Source of the DNA: Symbiodinium natans
Lineage: Eukaryota; Sar; Dinophyceae; Suessiales; Symbiodiniaceae
Direction: 5' to 3'
NCBI GenBank assembly: GCA_905221605.1
Contig: CAJNDS010002080.1
Span: forward strand, 855,001 to 919,000
Length of the DNA stretch: 64,000 bases
The position numbers were made by a program, and so were the translations under genes. The notes under the pieces were generated by a model that did not search any database, had not been told where the DNA came from, and saw only the letters and a program-made list of their open reading frames with translations. Shown here in pieces: positions 47,280 through 57,239 of this stretch (position 1 is the stretch's first letter; each line of letters starts with the position of its first letter).

Positions 47280-47995
47280 AAGCAAGGGCCTCGTCTCAAG
47301 AAAGGAGGGGCTTGGGGGTTTTGGGGTCCAGGGATGCTGCTTGGAGGGGAGGCCCGAGGGTTTTGGGGTTTAGGGTTTAAGGTTTAAGGTTTAGGGTTTA
47401 GGGTTTAGGGTTTAAGGTTTCGGGCTTAGCAGCTAAGAGGTATAAGGCGAGCAGCTTAGGGTCTAGGGCTTATGGTTTGGGGGTTTAGGGTTTGGAGAAT
47501 CAGGGTTTGGAGGTTGAGAGTTTAGCTTGCAGGGATTTGGGGCTTTGCGTGGTAGATTGCTTCTGTTGTTTGTTGCTTGAGGGTCCCGGGTTTGACGAGT
47601 TCGGGGTTTGCAGCGTGTCGGGCTGGGCGCGTTGCGCTTGCAGGGCTCTAAACACCCTAAACCCTAGATCCTCTACCCAGAACAATCACGAACCATGAGC
47701 ACCGGAAGAACCTCCGCACATTTAGGTTTAGGGTTATAGGGTTATAGGGTTCAGGGTAAATAGGGTTTAGGGAGAGGGTTTAAGGTTTTAGGTTCTAGGG
47801 TTGAGGGTTGAGAGTTTTAGGCTTGGGGCTTAGGGTTATTGTGGTTTTAGGGTGTAGCGTTTAGGGTTTCGGGCTTAGGGTTTAGGATGACACATGACAC
47901 CGGAGGCTTAAACCCGAAACCCGAAACGCTACACCCTAAAACCAGGAAACCCGAAACCCTAAACCCTAAACCCTGAAGCCTGAACCCAAAAGCCT
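47280..47995. other. Degenerate G-rich repeat, no clear exon
   Basis: TTTAGGG, TTTAAGG and drifted words; overlapping frames at 47492-47698 on both strands lack splice support. Confidence 0.6.
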
Positions 47996-48000
47996 AAACC

Positions 48001-48088
48001 CTGAGGCCTTGGATATGTCAGTGGACTCGTGCTGAGCTGGCGGTCTTGGTGGCCAGTGCCTGGGTGCGTCGGTCAGTGCGGAGCCCTT
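48001..48088 (-). CDS. Putative coding exon
   Basis: Acceptor after 'gtaccctaaacag', frame KGSALTDAPRHWPPRPP then AQHESTDISKASG. Here the acceptor AG follows a CCCTAAACAG directly. Confidence 0.6.
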
Positions 48089-48215
48089 CTGTTTAGGGTA
48101 CCCAAAGAGGGTTTAGGGTAACCCTAAACCCGAAACCCTAAACCCTAACCCCTGTATAAACCCTAAGCCCTATCCCAGATTTACGGCTTGAGGGTGTCGG
48201 GTTTAGAGTTTGTCG

Positions 48216-48261
48216 GGTTCAGCGCTCGTTGTCGAAGCGGCTGTCCAAGAATCTGTCCCTG
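48216..48261. CDS. Possible exon, strand undecided
   Basis: Minus: 'gctggtgttccag' then QGQILGQPLRQRALN. Plus: SKRLSKNLSLLEHQRPCPE. Confidence 0.35.
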
Positions 48262-48477
48262 CTGGAACACCAGCGCCCCTGCCCAGAGTTTAGGGTTTAG
48301 GGTTTAGGGTTTAGTGTTACGGGGACAGGGTTAAGGGTTCTGAGTTTAGGGTTTAGGGTTACGCGGAAAGGGTTAAGTGCTTAGGGTTCCTTGCCAAACC
48401 CAAAAAAGTCAGAAATGTTGAGTTTTTTTTCCGAAACAGCGGTGCCCCTTCACCTAGACCCAGGAGTCGCCTAGGAA

Positions 48478-48560
48478 AACAAGGGGTTCTCAGGGAACCT
48501 AATTAAATGAACCTAAACCCTAAAAGAAAGGAATAAGGGCCTCCAAACAGAACTTGAAAA
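48478..48560. mobile_element. Family C element
   Basis: 'cagggaacctaattaaatga' and 'aaaagaaaggaataagggcc', followed by a direct duplication ('actaactctaaaccctcaac' at 48569 and 48621). Confidence 0.5.
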
Positions 48561-48845
48561 GCACCCTACTAACTCTAAACCCTCAACCCTTAAAGCACCA
48601 AACCCTGTTCCCCAAAACGTACTAACTCTAACCCCTCAACCCTTAAAGCACCAAACCCTGTTCCCTAAAACCTTGCAAACCCCTAACCCCAACCATGCCC
48701 AACAAACCCTTAAACCTCCTAAGCCCCTACCACCTGAAACCCCCACACCCTAACCTCCCAAACTCTAAACCCCAAACCCCAAACCCTAAAGCCAAAACCC
48801 TAAAGTCCCAAAACCCGAAACCCGAAAACCCTAAACCCTAAACCC

Positions 48846-48848
<3 letters not shown>

Positions 48849-48896
<48 letters not shown>
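48849..48896. repeat. C homopolymer of about 48 bases
   Basis: The longest homopolymer in the window, adjoining an A-rich run. Its exact length is at risk of sequencing error. Confidence 0.9.
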
Positions 48897-48898
<2 letters not shown>

Positions 48899-49002
48899 CA
48901 AAAAAAAAAATGAAAAAAAGCTCAGCAAGCAAAGCGGAGCGGCTCGTGGGCACCCAAGCTCCCATTCCGGGGTGGCAGCCGACCTCGGAGTGCATGGAAG
49001 GG

Positions 49003-49130
49003 TTTAGGGTTTATGGTTTATTTAGGGCTTGGGGTTTAAGGTTTAGGGTTTAGGGTTTAGGTTCTAGGGTTTTAGGGTTTAGGGTTTAGGGCCTAGGGTT
49101 TAGGGCCTAGGGTTTAGGGTTTAGGGTTGC
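49003..49130. repeat. TTTAGGG array, partly degenerate
   Basis: Right arm of a GC-rich island (48930-49000) that is open on both strands (minus SAATPEWELGCPRAAP; plus KRSGSWAPKLPFRGGS). Confidence 0.85.
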
Positions 49131-49303
49131 GTTTTTGTGTTTTTTTGTGGGGCGGGAGACAGGAAGGGTGGAGGGAAGTTAGGGTTTGCGGTTTAAGCTT
49201 AGGGCTTTTGGCTTTTGGTTCTTTTGCCCAGGGTCTTGGAGTTTCAAGGGCTTTCGCGGTATCTTTGGGATTGTGAGGATTGGCTGGGGGTCTAGGGGGG
49301 TTT

Positions 49304-49396
49304 GCTAAACCCTAAACCCTAAACCCTAAACCCTAAACCCTAAACCCTAAACCCTAAACCCTAAACCCTAAACCCTAAACCCTAAACCCTAAACCC
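49304..49396. repeat. CCCTAAA array
   Basis: About thirteen perfect units; the short island 49396-49423 follows (minus: acceptor 'ctgtccacag', LPFACAQPS). Confidence 0.95.
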
Positions 49397-49544
49397 CGAA
49401 GGTTGGGCACATGCGAAAGGCAGCTGTGGACAGATTCCCTCCCCACGCCGTCTCAGGCAGCAAAAGGGGCTTAGGCCCGGGAACCCTAAACCCAAAACCC
49501 TAAACCCTAAACCCTCCTAAACCCTAAACCCTAAACCCTAAACC

Positions 49545-49595
49545 CCCCACGGGGATCCGGGGTTCGCCCTCGCAAGAGGCCAGCACGTGGGTCGG
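49545..49595 (-). CDS. Putative coding exon
   Basis: Acceptor 'gggtggcacaag', frame PTHVLASCEGEPRIPVG; other frames also open. Confidence 0.45.
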
Positions 49596-49631
49596 CTTGT
49601 GCCACCCAGCTCGAGGGGCTTAAGCGCCGCC

Positions 49632-49655
49632 ACCCCCCCCCCCCCCCCCCCCCCC
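49632..49655. repeat. C homopolymer
   Basis: About 23 consecutive C. Confidence 0.9.
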
Positions 49656-50130
49656 TACCCTCTCTAGGGGGGCGGCCTAAGCCTTGAGTTTAGGGTTTAG
49701 GGTTTAGGGTTTGGGGTTTAGGGTTTATGGTTTAGGGTTTGGGGTTTAGGGTTTAGGGTTTGGGGGGTTTGGGAGTCTACGGCTCAGGGCACAAGGCAGC
49801 TTCTGGACCTGGGCTCCTCACGACGAAGATCGATTGGCCCATGTGCGTGGTTGCACGGTCTAGCCTCCGGCTGGGGTTGAGCGTGTAGGGTGTAGGGTGT
49901 AGGGTTTAGGGTTTAGGGTTTCGGGTTTCGGGTTCGGGGTTTAGGGTTCGGGGTTTGGGGATTGGGGTGCAGGGCTTGTAGAGCTTTAGGCTTTAGGGTT
50001 TAGGGTGCTCATGGGTAGTTCTAAAGTAAAGTTGTAGGTAGGATACCTATAGTTGTATATGACCTACAGCAGGACGCAAACAACCCTGCTGATAAGCCTT
50101 CAAGTAGAATACTAAATCAGGTCGTTTTGG

Positions 50131-50197
50131 TGTATGGCATATATGATGTTTGTTACCAGTGTCCCCTAAAGGATCCATGTATAAACTCTACACTCAC
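50131..50197 (-). mobile_element. Family F element starting exactly at an exon edge
   Basis: Minus strand begins |GTGAGTGTAGAG, then 'tttatacatggatccttta' and 'ggggacactggtaac', a diverged copy of 44888-44998. Confidence 0.6.
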
Positions 50198-50248
50198 CAG
50201 AAGCGGCAATATGAACCTTGCAACCTTGCCTCATAGACATCACTGTCC
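50198..50248 (-). CDS. Putative 51-nt exon with strong splice sites
   Basis: Acceptor 'catccacacctacag', donor CTG|GTGAGTG. Reads either DVYEARLQGSYCRFW or TVMSMRQGCKVHIAAS depending on phase. Confidence 0.6.
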
Positions 50249-50467
50249 CTGTAGGTGTGGATGCAAAGCGTTGCCGTCGAGTTTGGGAAGGGAGGGGACC
50301 CTAAACCCGAACCCCCTAAAGTGCTCCAAGTAGGGTCTTGAGACCTAAGAGCCCTAAGCTGCCCCTCAAACCCTCACACCTACCTACAACTCGGCTCAGA
50401 GTTCTTGCAGTCGAAAACAGTACCCTAAAACCCTGTATCCTAAACCCCTGGGCGCACACACACAGAG

Positions 50468-50572
50468 AATATAGGGGTCGAAAATGATTACGATTAGTAC
50501 TCACTTAGGGTCCCTTTGATATTATAAAATAATGACCACCCCCCTTGTAACTATACCATAATGACCACCCCT
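50468..50572. mobile_element. Family D element
   Basis: 'atataggggtcgaaaatga' to 'actataccataatgacc', like 1617-1735. Confidence 0.5.
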
Positions 50573-50622
50573 CCCCCCCAACAACAAAAGAAAAAACATT
50601 TTAATTGTTGAGGCCTGTATAT

Positions 50623-50735
50623 GGGCATCTCCCAAATAGGGGCACCCCGAATATACCCCCAAATAAAACTATTATCCTTAAGGTCCTTAATAAAAACGGC
50701 ACCCCATTTTCGGAAACCCCACATTACACTTTGTT
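50623..50735. mobile_element. Family A element
   Basis: 'gggcatctcccaaatagggg', 'aaaactattatccttaagg' and 'cattttcggaaaccccacat'; lies directly after the exon at 50736-50801 on the minus strand. Confidence 0.6.
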
Positions 50736-50801
50736 TGACTTATGGTGGACGAGCTGGGGACACCACTCAAAGACGACGGCGATGGACGGCATGGCCTCAA
50801 C
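50736..50801 (-). CDS. Putative coding exon
   Basis: Acceptor 'gccccactgacag', frame VEAMPSIAVVFEWCPQLVHH. Well-mixed, one of the best exons. Confidence 0.7.
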
Positions 50802-50929
50802 CTGTCAGTGGGGCTTTACCTCGTCCCCAGTTCCCTATCAGGGAACCCCCTAGACCCTAAGCCCTGAAGATTCCTGAACCCTAGACCCTAAACCCTAACG
50901 ATGGCCAAAAGAAACAATAGAAAATGACA

Positions 50930-50996
50930 TCATACAGCCAAAAGCATGGATCTTCGTGATTGTGCCCAAACTTCCAGGCCAGGCCCTCGGCAGCTC
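50930..50996 (-). CDS. Possible coding exon
   Basis: After 'ctagaccccccag', frame RAAEGLAWKFGHNHED; all three frames are open. Confidence 0.4.
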
Positions 50997-51117
50997 TGGG
51001 GGGTCTAGGGCGTTTAAACCAAAGTTTTTGGGTTCTGAGGCTTCAAGGCATCAGGAGTATTGGGGTTTTGACATTGTTTCCAAGGCTTCCAGGATTTTCG
51101 AAAATTATATTTGTGGG

Positions 51118-51154
51118 GTTGGGGGTCGCACGGCTGGAGCTAACGCTCCGCAGC
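51118..51154 (-). CDS. Possible micro-exon
   Basis: Acceptor 'aagccctgaag', frame LRSVSSSRATP. Confidence 0.4.
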
Positions 51155-51789
51155 CTTCAGGGCTTGGGGTGCTTGGGGCGGTGTCTCTAGGTTGGGCACT
51201 GTGGTACTAGGGATTAAAAGTACACCCTCAAGGACCGCGAGAAAAAGGGGGGACTTCCCAAGGTTTAAGGTTTAAAGGGTTTCGGACTTGGGATCCAGGG
51301 CGCACAGTTTGGGGTTTAGGGTTTAGGGTTTAGGGTTTGGGGTTTGGGGTTTTTTTGGTTTAGGGTTTAGGGTTTAGGGTTTAGGGTTTAGGGTTGAGGG
51401 TTGAGGGTTTCGGCAGAGCATGCCACCCTGAGCCAAGGTTTAGGGCACGAGAAGGCTCAGGCTGTTTCCTGTGTGACGGACTAGTCCTAAGCCCCAAACC
51501 CTAAACCCCAAACCCTAAACCCTAAACCTAATCCCTAAACCCTAAACCCGAAACCCCAAACCCTAAACCCTAAACCCTAGACCCTACCCTACTGTCCTTC
51601 TAGAGCCCCAGGGAGCTGGGGTGCCAAAACAAATCACGTGCAGATCCTCGCGCTTGTCAGTCGAGAGGTTTGTCTACGGAACGCCCCCAAACGCGGCCCC
51701 CACATGTCTCTTGAATCAAAGAAACCGCAAGTGTGTCTTGGGGGGTTTGGGGTTTGGGGATTGGGGTTTGGGGATTGGGGTTTAGGGGG

Positions 51790-51930
51790 TTTGGGGGGTT
51801 TAGGGTTTAGGGTTTAGGGTTTAGGGTTTAGGGTTTAGGGCTTAGGGTTTAGGGTTTAGGGTTTAGGGTTTAGGGTTTAGGGTTTAGGGTTTAGGGTTTA
51901 GGGTTTAGGGTTTAGGGTTTAGGGTTTGGG
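51790..51930. repeat. TTTAGGG array
   Basis: About twenty units. Confidence 0.95.
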
Positions 51931-51948
51931 GCGCCCTAAATCCAAGAC

Positions 51949-52041
51949 CCTGATGACTTCGTGCAGGCTGGTAGCGCGAGCCCCCTTCGCAAAGAGATGC
52001 TGCTCGGTTTCTGCCGACGTGTCTGCTGCTGCGTCCTTTGC
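51949..52041 (-). CDS. Putative coding exon
   Basis: Acceptor 'gtagttcacag', frame AKDAAADTSAETEQHLFAK then GARATSLHEVI. On the plus strand TTTAGGG lies to its left, an exception to the usual order. Confidence 0.65.
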
Positions 52042-52239
52042 CTGTGAACTACCCGAAAGGCAATGACGAGTAATTGCAGATGCTCGAAATGTTCAAGAAA
52101 TGACTATCTTGATCATACTCAAACCAGCAAAATTGGGCTCAAGCAGTTCTCAGGAATGTAGGAATCAGGATTTATAAGGTCCTTTCTAAACGTAGTGCCT
52201 TATATCCCCTTCATGGAACCCTTGAAGGGTTTATATGTA

Positions 52240-52330
52240 GGCCACGACATTCCCGACCATCAAGAGACATGAGAAGCTCGCAGCGGTTTGCTTGGTGCCA
52301 GTATGGCTTGAGCCGCGGCGGGGCAGCAAA
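52240..52330 (-). CDS. Putative coding exon
   Basis: Frame LPRRGSSHTGTKQTAASF then SCLLMVGNVVAY. Region 52060-52800 is free of telomere repeat. Confidence 0.5.
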
Positions 52331-52536
52331 AACAGAGGATCACAGCTGGTCGACATGCTAAGCCCTCCCATAACTAAGTTGACGGAAGACGACGACAAGC
52401 TGACGGGCAGACAGGACTAAACACGGCGCTGAAACTGCATGTCTCTTCTGCCACTCCCCACTCCCCCCCCCCCCCCAAGTGAGGGCGCTTTCTTTGAAGA
52501 CTGGGAAAACTTGACTACCCAACGCACTCAATTCTT

Positions 52537-52655
52537 AACATCCGGGCAAACGATCTTCAGCACGCCCGAATTGCAACAACGGACGATCTGCCTACCCACA
52601 GCCCCGCAAAGCTTGGCGGCGATGACTGTCATTTGGCGAAGTATTCTAGAACCCT
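52537..52655 (-). CDS. Putative coding region
   Basis: Minus strand ILRQMTVIAAKLCGAVGRQ then IVRCCNSGVLKIVCPDVKN and TGA. The plus strand is open as well (52439-52669, poly-Pro start). Confidence 0.45.
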
Positions 52656-53161
52656 TACTATGTTTTTAGTACTATCTGTTATTATCCATAGTATCTATTA
52701 TTCCTTATTGTTGTTTACTATTGATCTACTATGTATTTTTTTGACGACTATGTACTATGTCTATTCTGATTTTGTCACATTTGTGATTAAGGTCAGGGGT
52801 ACCTGAACCCTAGAGCCGCCAACCCAATCCCTAACCTTAACCCCAGCACCCAAAACCCGCCCAAAACCCGCCCAAACCCTAAAACCCCCAACCCTAAACC
52901 CTAAAATCCTAACATCCCGAAACCCTAAAACCCTAAACCCCAAAAATCACAAAAAACAAAAAAAAACTTAAAACCGAAAAAGAGCCGCCATGAAGGAAGA
53001 AGAGGCAGGCCGCCTGCGTCTGCGACATCGGCATGGCCATAGATTTAAACCTGGGGGATTCATTTGGGGGTTTAGGGTTTAGGGTTTCGGGTTTAGGGTT
53101 TAAGGTTTAGGGTTTTAGGGTTAGGGTTTAGTGTTTAGGGCCTAGGATTTAGGGGTACCTT

Positions 53162-53162
53162 A

Positions 53163-53213
<51 letters not shown>
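53162..53213. repeat. TTGAGGG array
   Basis: About eight units of GGGTTGA, homogeneous variant. Confidence 0.9.
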
Positions 53214-53214
<1 letters not shown>

Positions 53215-53219
53215 CGTCG

Positions 53220-53860
53220 TTGGAATCATCCCAACGCCCCCACTCTAGCAGAACCCTCCCTGAAACCCCAGACCCCTAAGCCCTTGCAACTCCTTACTGA
53301 AGGTGCCCTAAACCCCAAACCCTAATTTTTGCTTGAAGGAGTTACTGGCTTCCGAAAATCCTAAACCCCAAGCCCCAAAAACCTAGAACCCTAAATCCCC
53401 AACTCCCAAAACAGTCAAAGCCAAAAGGCCAAAGACAAACCCCAAAAAACCTGAACCCATAAACCATAAACCCCAAACCTAAAACCCAAATCCCTTGAAG
53501 CCCAAACGGTAAAGCCCTAAACGCCAACCCTAAACCAGCAAACCCCTAAACCCCAAAGCCGAAACACCGTCCTAAATCTTCAAACCCTGAACCCTCTAAT
53601 CCAAAAACCATCCCGACAAAACCCGACTAAGCCCTAAGACCCTAAAACCGCCAAAACCCTACAGCCCTGGAAACCTATGACGCCAGGACCCCCCTAATCA
53701 ACAGGAAGCTACATGGTCCCTTAGTATGAGCCCTTAATTGGGACCCTTAATAAACCTAAAATACCCTCTAAAACCCAAGTGCCCATACGTCAGAACCCTT
53801 TAACGCCGGTAAGGGAACATATTCAGAGACATTGTAACTTCCATTAGACCCGAGACCGAA
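53220..53860. other. Degenerate C-rich repeat, no clear exon
   Basis: Drifted CCCTAAA/CCCCAAA words (53250-53680) then unique sequence. The Phe/Gly-rich minus frame at 53342-53527 is translated repeat. Confidence 0.7.
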
Positions 53861-54294
53861 CTTGGAGGGTCATGGGTACTCATAACCCCCCCCCCCCTGA
53901 TCAAGAGGTGTAGGGCACCATTGAGACCGGCTGGGACCTGCCATCAGGATCTGTGATCACAACCAAGGCATTGACATGCCTGAATGACGACGCCATGACG
54001 AAAGTCGAGTTTGTCGAGTCCTCGAAGTAGAGACAAGTCGAGGGCACAGTGACATCTTCGTTCAATCTGCTTGCTAGCAGGTCAACATCGCCCCCTGCCT
54101 AAGTATAAGTCCACGTATAACCTACTTAGGGGGCTTTAGGGGGCTTGTAAGTACAGTTGTCATTGGGGACATCAATGCCCATGAACCCCTAAACCCTAAC
54201 CCTAACCCACAAACCCTATACTAGACCCCAAACCCTAAACCCTAAACCCTAAACCCTAAACCCCAAACCCTAAACCCTAAACCTCCAAGTAGGA
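53861..54294. mobile_element. Family B arms enclosing an exon and a telomere array
   Basis: Left arm 'acttggagggtcatgggtac' (53861); right part 'cctacttagggggctttagg' ... 'caatgcccatgaacc' (54100-54190). The right terminal repeat is split: GCCCATGAACC | about 100 bp of CCCTAAA-type units | TCCAAGTAGG. Between the arms lies the 198-nt exon 53901-54098. Confidence 0.8.
53901..54098 (-). CDS. Putative coding exon, 66 codons, product unknown
   Basis: Acceptor 'ggacttatacttag', then DVDLLASRLNEDVTVPSTC, LYFEDSTNSTFVMASSF and RHVNALVVITDPDGRSQP, with an in-frame TGA at the left edge (or a GT donor a little before it). Composition is typical of a folded domain. Lies in the loop between two inverted family B arms. 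Confidence 0.75.
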   Translation of the reverse strand, partial: AGGDVDLLASRLNEDVTVPSTCLYFEDSTNSTFVMASSFRHVNALVVITDPDGRSQPVSMVPYTS

Positions 54295-54297
54295 CCA

Positions 54298-54392
54298 TCC
54301 CAAGACCTCAACGTTTTCCGTGGCTGCTCGGGCGCGGGCGCAGCCGGCCGAGGCACTCCCGGCGAGCCGACCATCGCGGGGGAAGGCGCACC
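54298..54392 (-). CDS. Putative coding exon, Pro/Arg-rich
   Basis: One frame reads APSPAMVGSPGVPRPAAPAP then EQPRKTLRSWDGP, ending at the family B end TACTTGGAGG. Other frames open. Confidence 0.45.
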
Positions 54393-54892
54393 TCAGGGTT
54401 TAGGGTTTAGGGTTTAGGGTTTAGGGTTCAGGGTTCAGGGTTCAGGGTTCAGGGTGGAGGGTTGAGGGTTTAGGTTAGAGGGTTTCAGGTGTGCTGCGAC
54501 ATGGCACAGAAGCTGTGAAGGTTGGGGGAGACGAACTAGCTTTCATGCGAAGAGCAGCTATTTATCCCACCCCATGCCGTCTGAGGGGCAAAACCACCCT
54601 AACCCATTCCTTTTAAGGTTCAGGCCTAAACTCCATTTTTCTTCTTCTCCGCTGTAATTACAGTAAGCTTCCACAAACCACCCAAACCACCTTTTCAGGG
54701 GCTAAGCCTGCCGGCCCTCAATTCCTCAAACCTTCTTTTTTTTTGGGGGGGGGTATCTCACAGAGACCGCGACAAGGGTTTGAGGGACAGCTGAACGGGC
54801 CCCTCCGAACCTCATGCTACACCTTAAACCCTTAACCCTGAACCTTATAAACCCTAAACCCTGAGCCTCCTTGCCTTAGTTGCTGAGCTCAT

Positions 54893-54978
54893 AAGCCCCC
54901 CAACAACAAGTATACACTTTATAGGGGATGAGAGTATCCCCAAAAAAGTGTAAAGTGTCCTAGTTCAGCTACTAAGTC
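54893..54978. mobile_element. Inverted-repeat element, family G-like
   Basis: 'agtatacactttataggggatg' is complementary with gaps to 'tatccccaaaaaagtgtaaagtg'; similar style at 61960-62110. Confidence 0.55.
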
Positions 54979-55020
54979 ACACCCCTGAACTCCAAACCCA
55001 AAACTCTGAATCTGCCTTAC

Positions 55021-55044
55021 GCTCTGATAGGGCCGATTGGGATC
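55021..55044 (-). CDS. Putative 24-nt micro-exon
   Basis: Acceptor 'cttcgcgtgag', eight codons DPNRPYQS, donor AGC|GTAAGG. Confidence 0.5.
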
Positions 55045-55233
55045 CTCACGCGAAGGGAAACCCAGGAATTATGGGCCATGGAGCTTGGGCCAGGAGGCAA
55101 TCCCGAAACCCCTAGCTGCAGTTTAGGGTTTAAGGTTTAGGGTTTAGGGTTTAGGGTTTAGGGTTTAGGGTTTAGGGATGTTTATCGGTAGCAGCTAGGG
55201 CCCAGCTGCCCTAAACCCCGCAAAGCGTCCGAC

Positions 55234-55290
55234 CTGAGACGCTCCGGACCGGCCCAACGGAGCGGCGGACGATCACCGAGCGGCTGACGC
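55234..55290 (-). CDS. Putative 57-nt exon
   Basis: Acceptor 'aagcttcccag', donor CAG|GTCGGA. Reads RQPLGDRPPLRWAGPERL or VSRSVIVRRSVGPVRSVS by phase. Confidence 0.5.
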
Positions 55291-55306
55291 CTGGGAAGCT
55301 TTGGGA

Positions 55307-56140
55307 TGGGTTTAGGGTTTAGGGTTTAGGGTTTAGGGTTTAGGGTTTAGGGTTTAGGGGTTAGGGTTTAGGGTTTAGGGTTTAGGGTTTAGGGTTTAGG
55401 GTTTAGGGTTTAGGGTTTCGGGTAGGGTTTTAGGGTTTAGGGTTTAGGGTTTAGGGTTTAGGGTTTAGGGTTTAGGGTTTAGGGTTTAGGGTTTAGGGTT
55501 TAGGGTTTAGGGTTTAGGGGTTAGGGTTTAGGGTTTAGGGTTTAGGGTTTGGGGTCTAGGGTTTAGGGTTTGGGGTTTGGGGTTCGGGGTTCGGGGTTCG
55601 GGGTTTAGGGTTTAGGGTTTTAGGGTTTTAGGGGTTTATGGTTTAGGGTTCAGGGTTCAGGGTTTAGGGTTTTAGGGTTTTAGGGTTTAGGGTTTAGGGT
55701 TTAGGGTTTGGGGTTTAGGGTTTAGGGTTTAGGGTTTAGGGTTTGGGGTTTGGGGTTTGGGGTTTGGGGTTTGGGGTTTGGGGTTTGGGGTTTGGGGCTT
55801 GGGGTTTGGGGCTTGGGGTTTAGGGCTGAGGGCTTGGGTTTGGGGTTTAGGTTTAAGATGAGTTTGGGGCTTTGGAGGTTTAGGTTTGGGGGTTTAGGGG
55901 TTTATGCAGAGTTTTAGAGGTTGAGGGTTTTAGGAGTTGAGGGTTTAGGAGTTTAGCTCTTGAAGGGTTTAGGGTGCAGGGTTTAAGGGGGTCAAGGGGT
56001 TAAAGGGGTTAAAGGGGTTAAAGGGGTTGAAGGGGTTAAAGTGGTTAACGGGGTTAAAGGGGTTAAAGGAGTTAAAGGGGCTAAAGGGGCTAAAGGGGTT
56101 AAAGGGGTTAAAGGGGTTAAAGGGGTCGAAGAGCGTTTAG
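55307..56140. repeat. Long telomere-type tract with unit drift
   Basis: TTTAGGG (55307-55735), then about ten TTTGGGG units (55738-55815), degenerate words, then about fifteen nine-base GGGGTTAAA units (55985-56128). The longest continuous repeat tract in the window; no coding. Confidence 0.95.
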
Positions 56141-56337
56141 GGGTTTAACGAGGGGCTTGAGGGGCGTTATCGGCTTTGGGGGTTTTGAGGGGTGTCAGGG
56201 TTTTAGGGGTTGAGGGGTCTTTTTTCGGGGAAAGTTGGGGGCTTTGGTGCTTCTAGGCCTTGTTTGGGTGGGGCATCCCTTATATCTCCTTGCTATCATT
56301 GTGGGCGCCAGGGAGTCTGGGGAGATAGGACCTGGCA

Positions 56338-56452
56338 ATCCCTAAACCCTAAACCCTAAACCCTAAACCCCAACCCCCTAGCCCCCTACACCTACACCCT
56401 ACACCCTACACCCTACACCCTAATTACACCCTAAACCCTAAACCCTAAACCC
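56338..56452. repeat. CCCTAAA and CCCTACA array
   Basis: Two CCCTAAA zones around four CCTACAC units. Confidence 0.9.
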
Positions 56453-56484
56453 CTTGTATATGGAAAGCCCTCTCGCGACCGCGC

Positions 56485-56509
56485 CTGGCCGAGCCCGCAT
56501 CTGCCGCTC
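56485..56509 (-). CDS. Putative 25-nt micro-exon
   Basis: Acceptor 'gtcctagccag', ERQMRARP, GC donor (CAG|GCGCGG). CCCTAAA left, TTTAGGG right. Confidence 0.5.
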
Positions 56510-56724
56510 CTGGCTAGGACTTCTGGCGCTTGAAGGTTCGTGGGCGACTAGGGGCTATTTAGGGTTTAGGGTTTAGAGTTTAGGGTTTGACAAGGGTTTA
56601 GGGTTTAGGGTTAAACATGATACGTCGGATTAGAAGTGCAACTGCCCTACTTAGAACGAAAGCAGGTACCTCCAGGTACTGGTTTATAGCAAGTCGTAGT
56701 GGGTTTTGGGGCCTCTGAGGGTGT

Positions 56725-56833
56725 AGGGTTTAGGGTTTAGGGTTTAGGGTTTAGTTTTTAGGGTTTAGGGTTTAGGGTTTAGGGTTTAGGGTTTACGGTT
56801 TAGGGTTTAGGGTTTAGGGTTTAGGGTTTAGGG
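56725..56833. repeat. TTTAGGG array
   Basis: About fifteen units. Confidence 0.95.
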
Positions 56834-56876
56834 GGTCGAAGGTGAACAGCCCTAAATTTACCCTCAGCCCTCAAGC

Positions 56877-56909
56877 CTCCGCGGCCGACAGCTCGATCGG
56901 CACCTGGGC
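56877..56909 (-). CDS. Putative 33-nt exon
   Basis: Acceptor 'caaactgtcag', eleven codons AQVPIELSAAE, GC donor (GAG|GCTTGA). Confidence 0.5.
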
Positions 56910-56919
56910 CTGACAGTTT

Positions 56920-57063
56920 GGGTTTAGGGTTTAGGGTTTAGGGTTTAGGGTTTAGGGTTTAGGGTCTAGGGTTTAGGGTAGAGGGTTTAGGGTTTAGGGT
57001 TTAGGGTCTAGGGTTTGGGGCTTTGGGTTTCGGGTCTGGGGTCTAATTAGGGTTTAGGGTTTA
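56920..57063. repeat. TTTAGGG array
   Basis: About eighteen units with drift to the right. Confidence 0.9.
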
Positions 57064-57124
57064 GCTGGAAGCTTAGACGGCTTGGGGTTTAGGGTTCTTC
57101 GGGTGTTCCCAATTGCCATTTTTC

Positions 57125-57235
57125 GCGTAGGACATTACATATAAACGTATATATAAATAAAAAAAATATATAAATAAATAAATAAATATGTACATATATA
57201 TATATGTATGCACACACAAACACACACAAGAGATG
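57125..57235. repeat. AT/AAAT/CA microsatellite region
   Basis: TATA, AAATAAAT and CACA runs. Confidence 0.85.
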
Positions 57236-57239
57236 CTAC

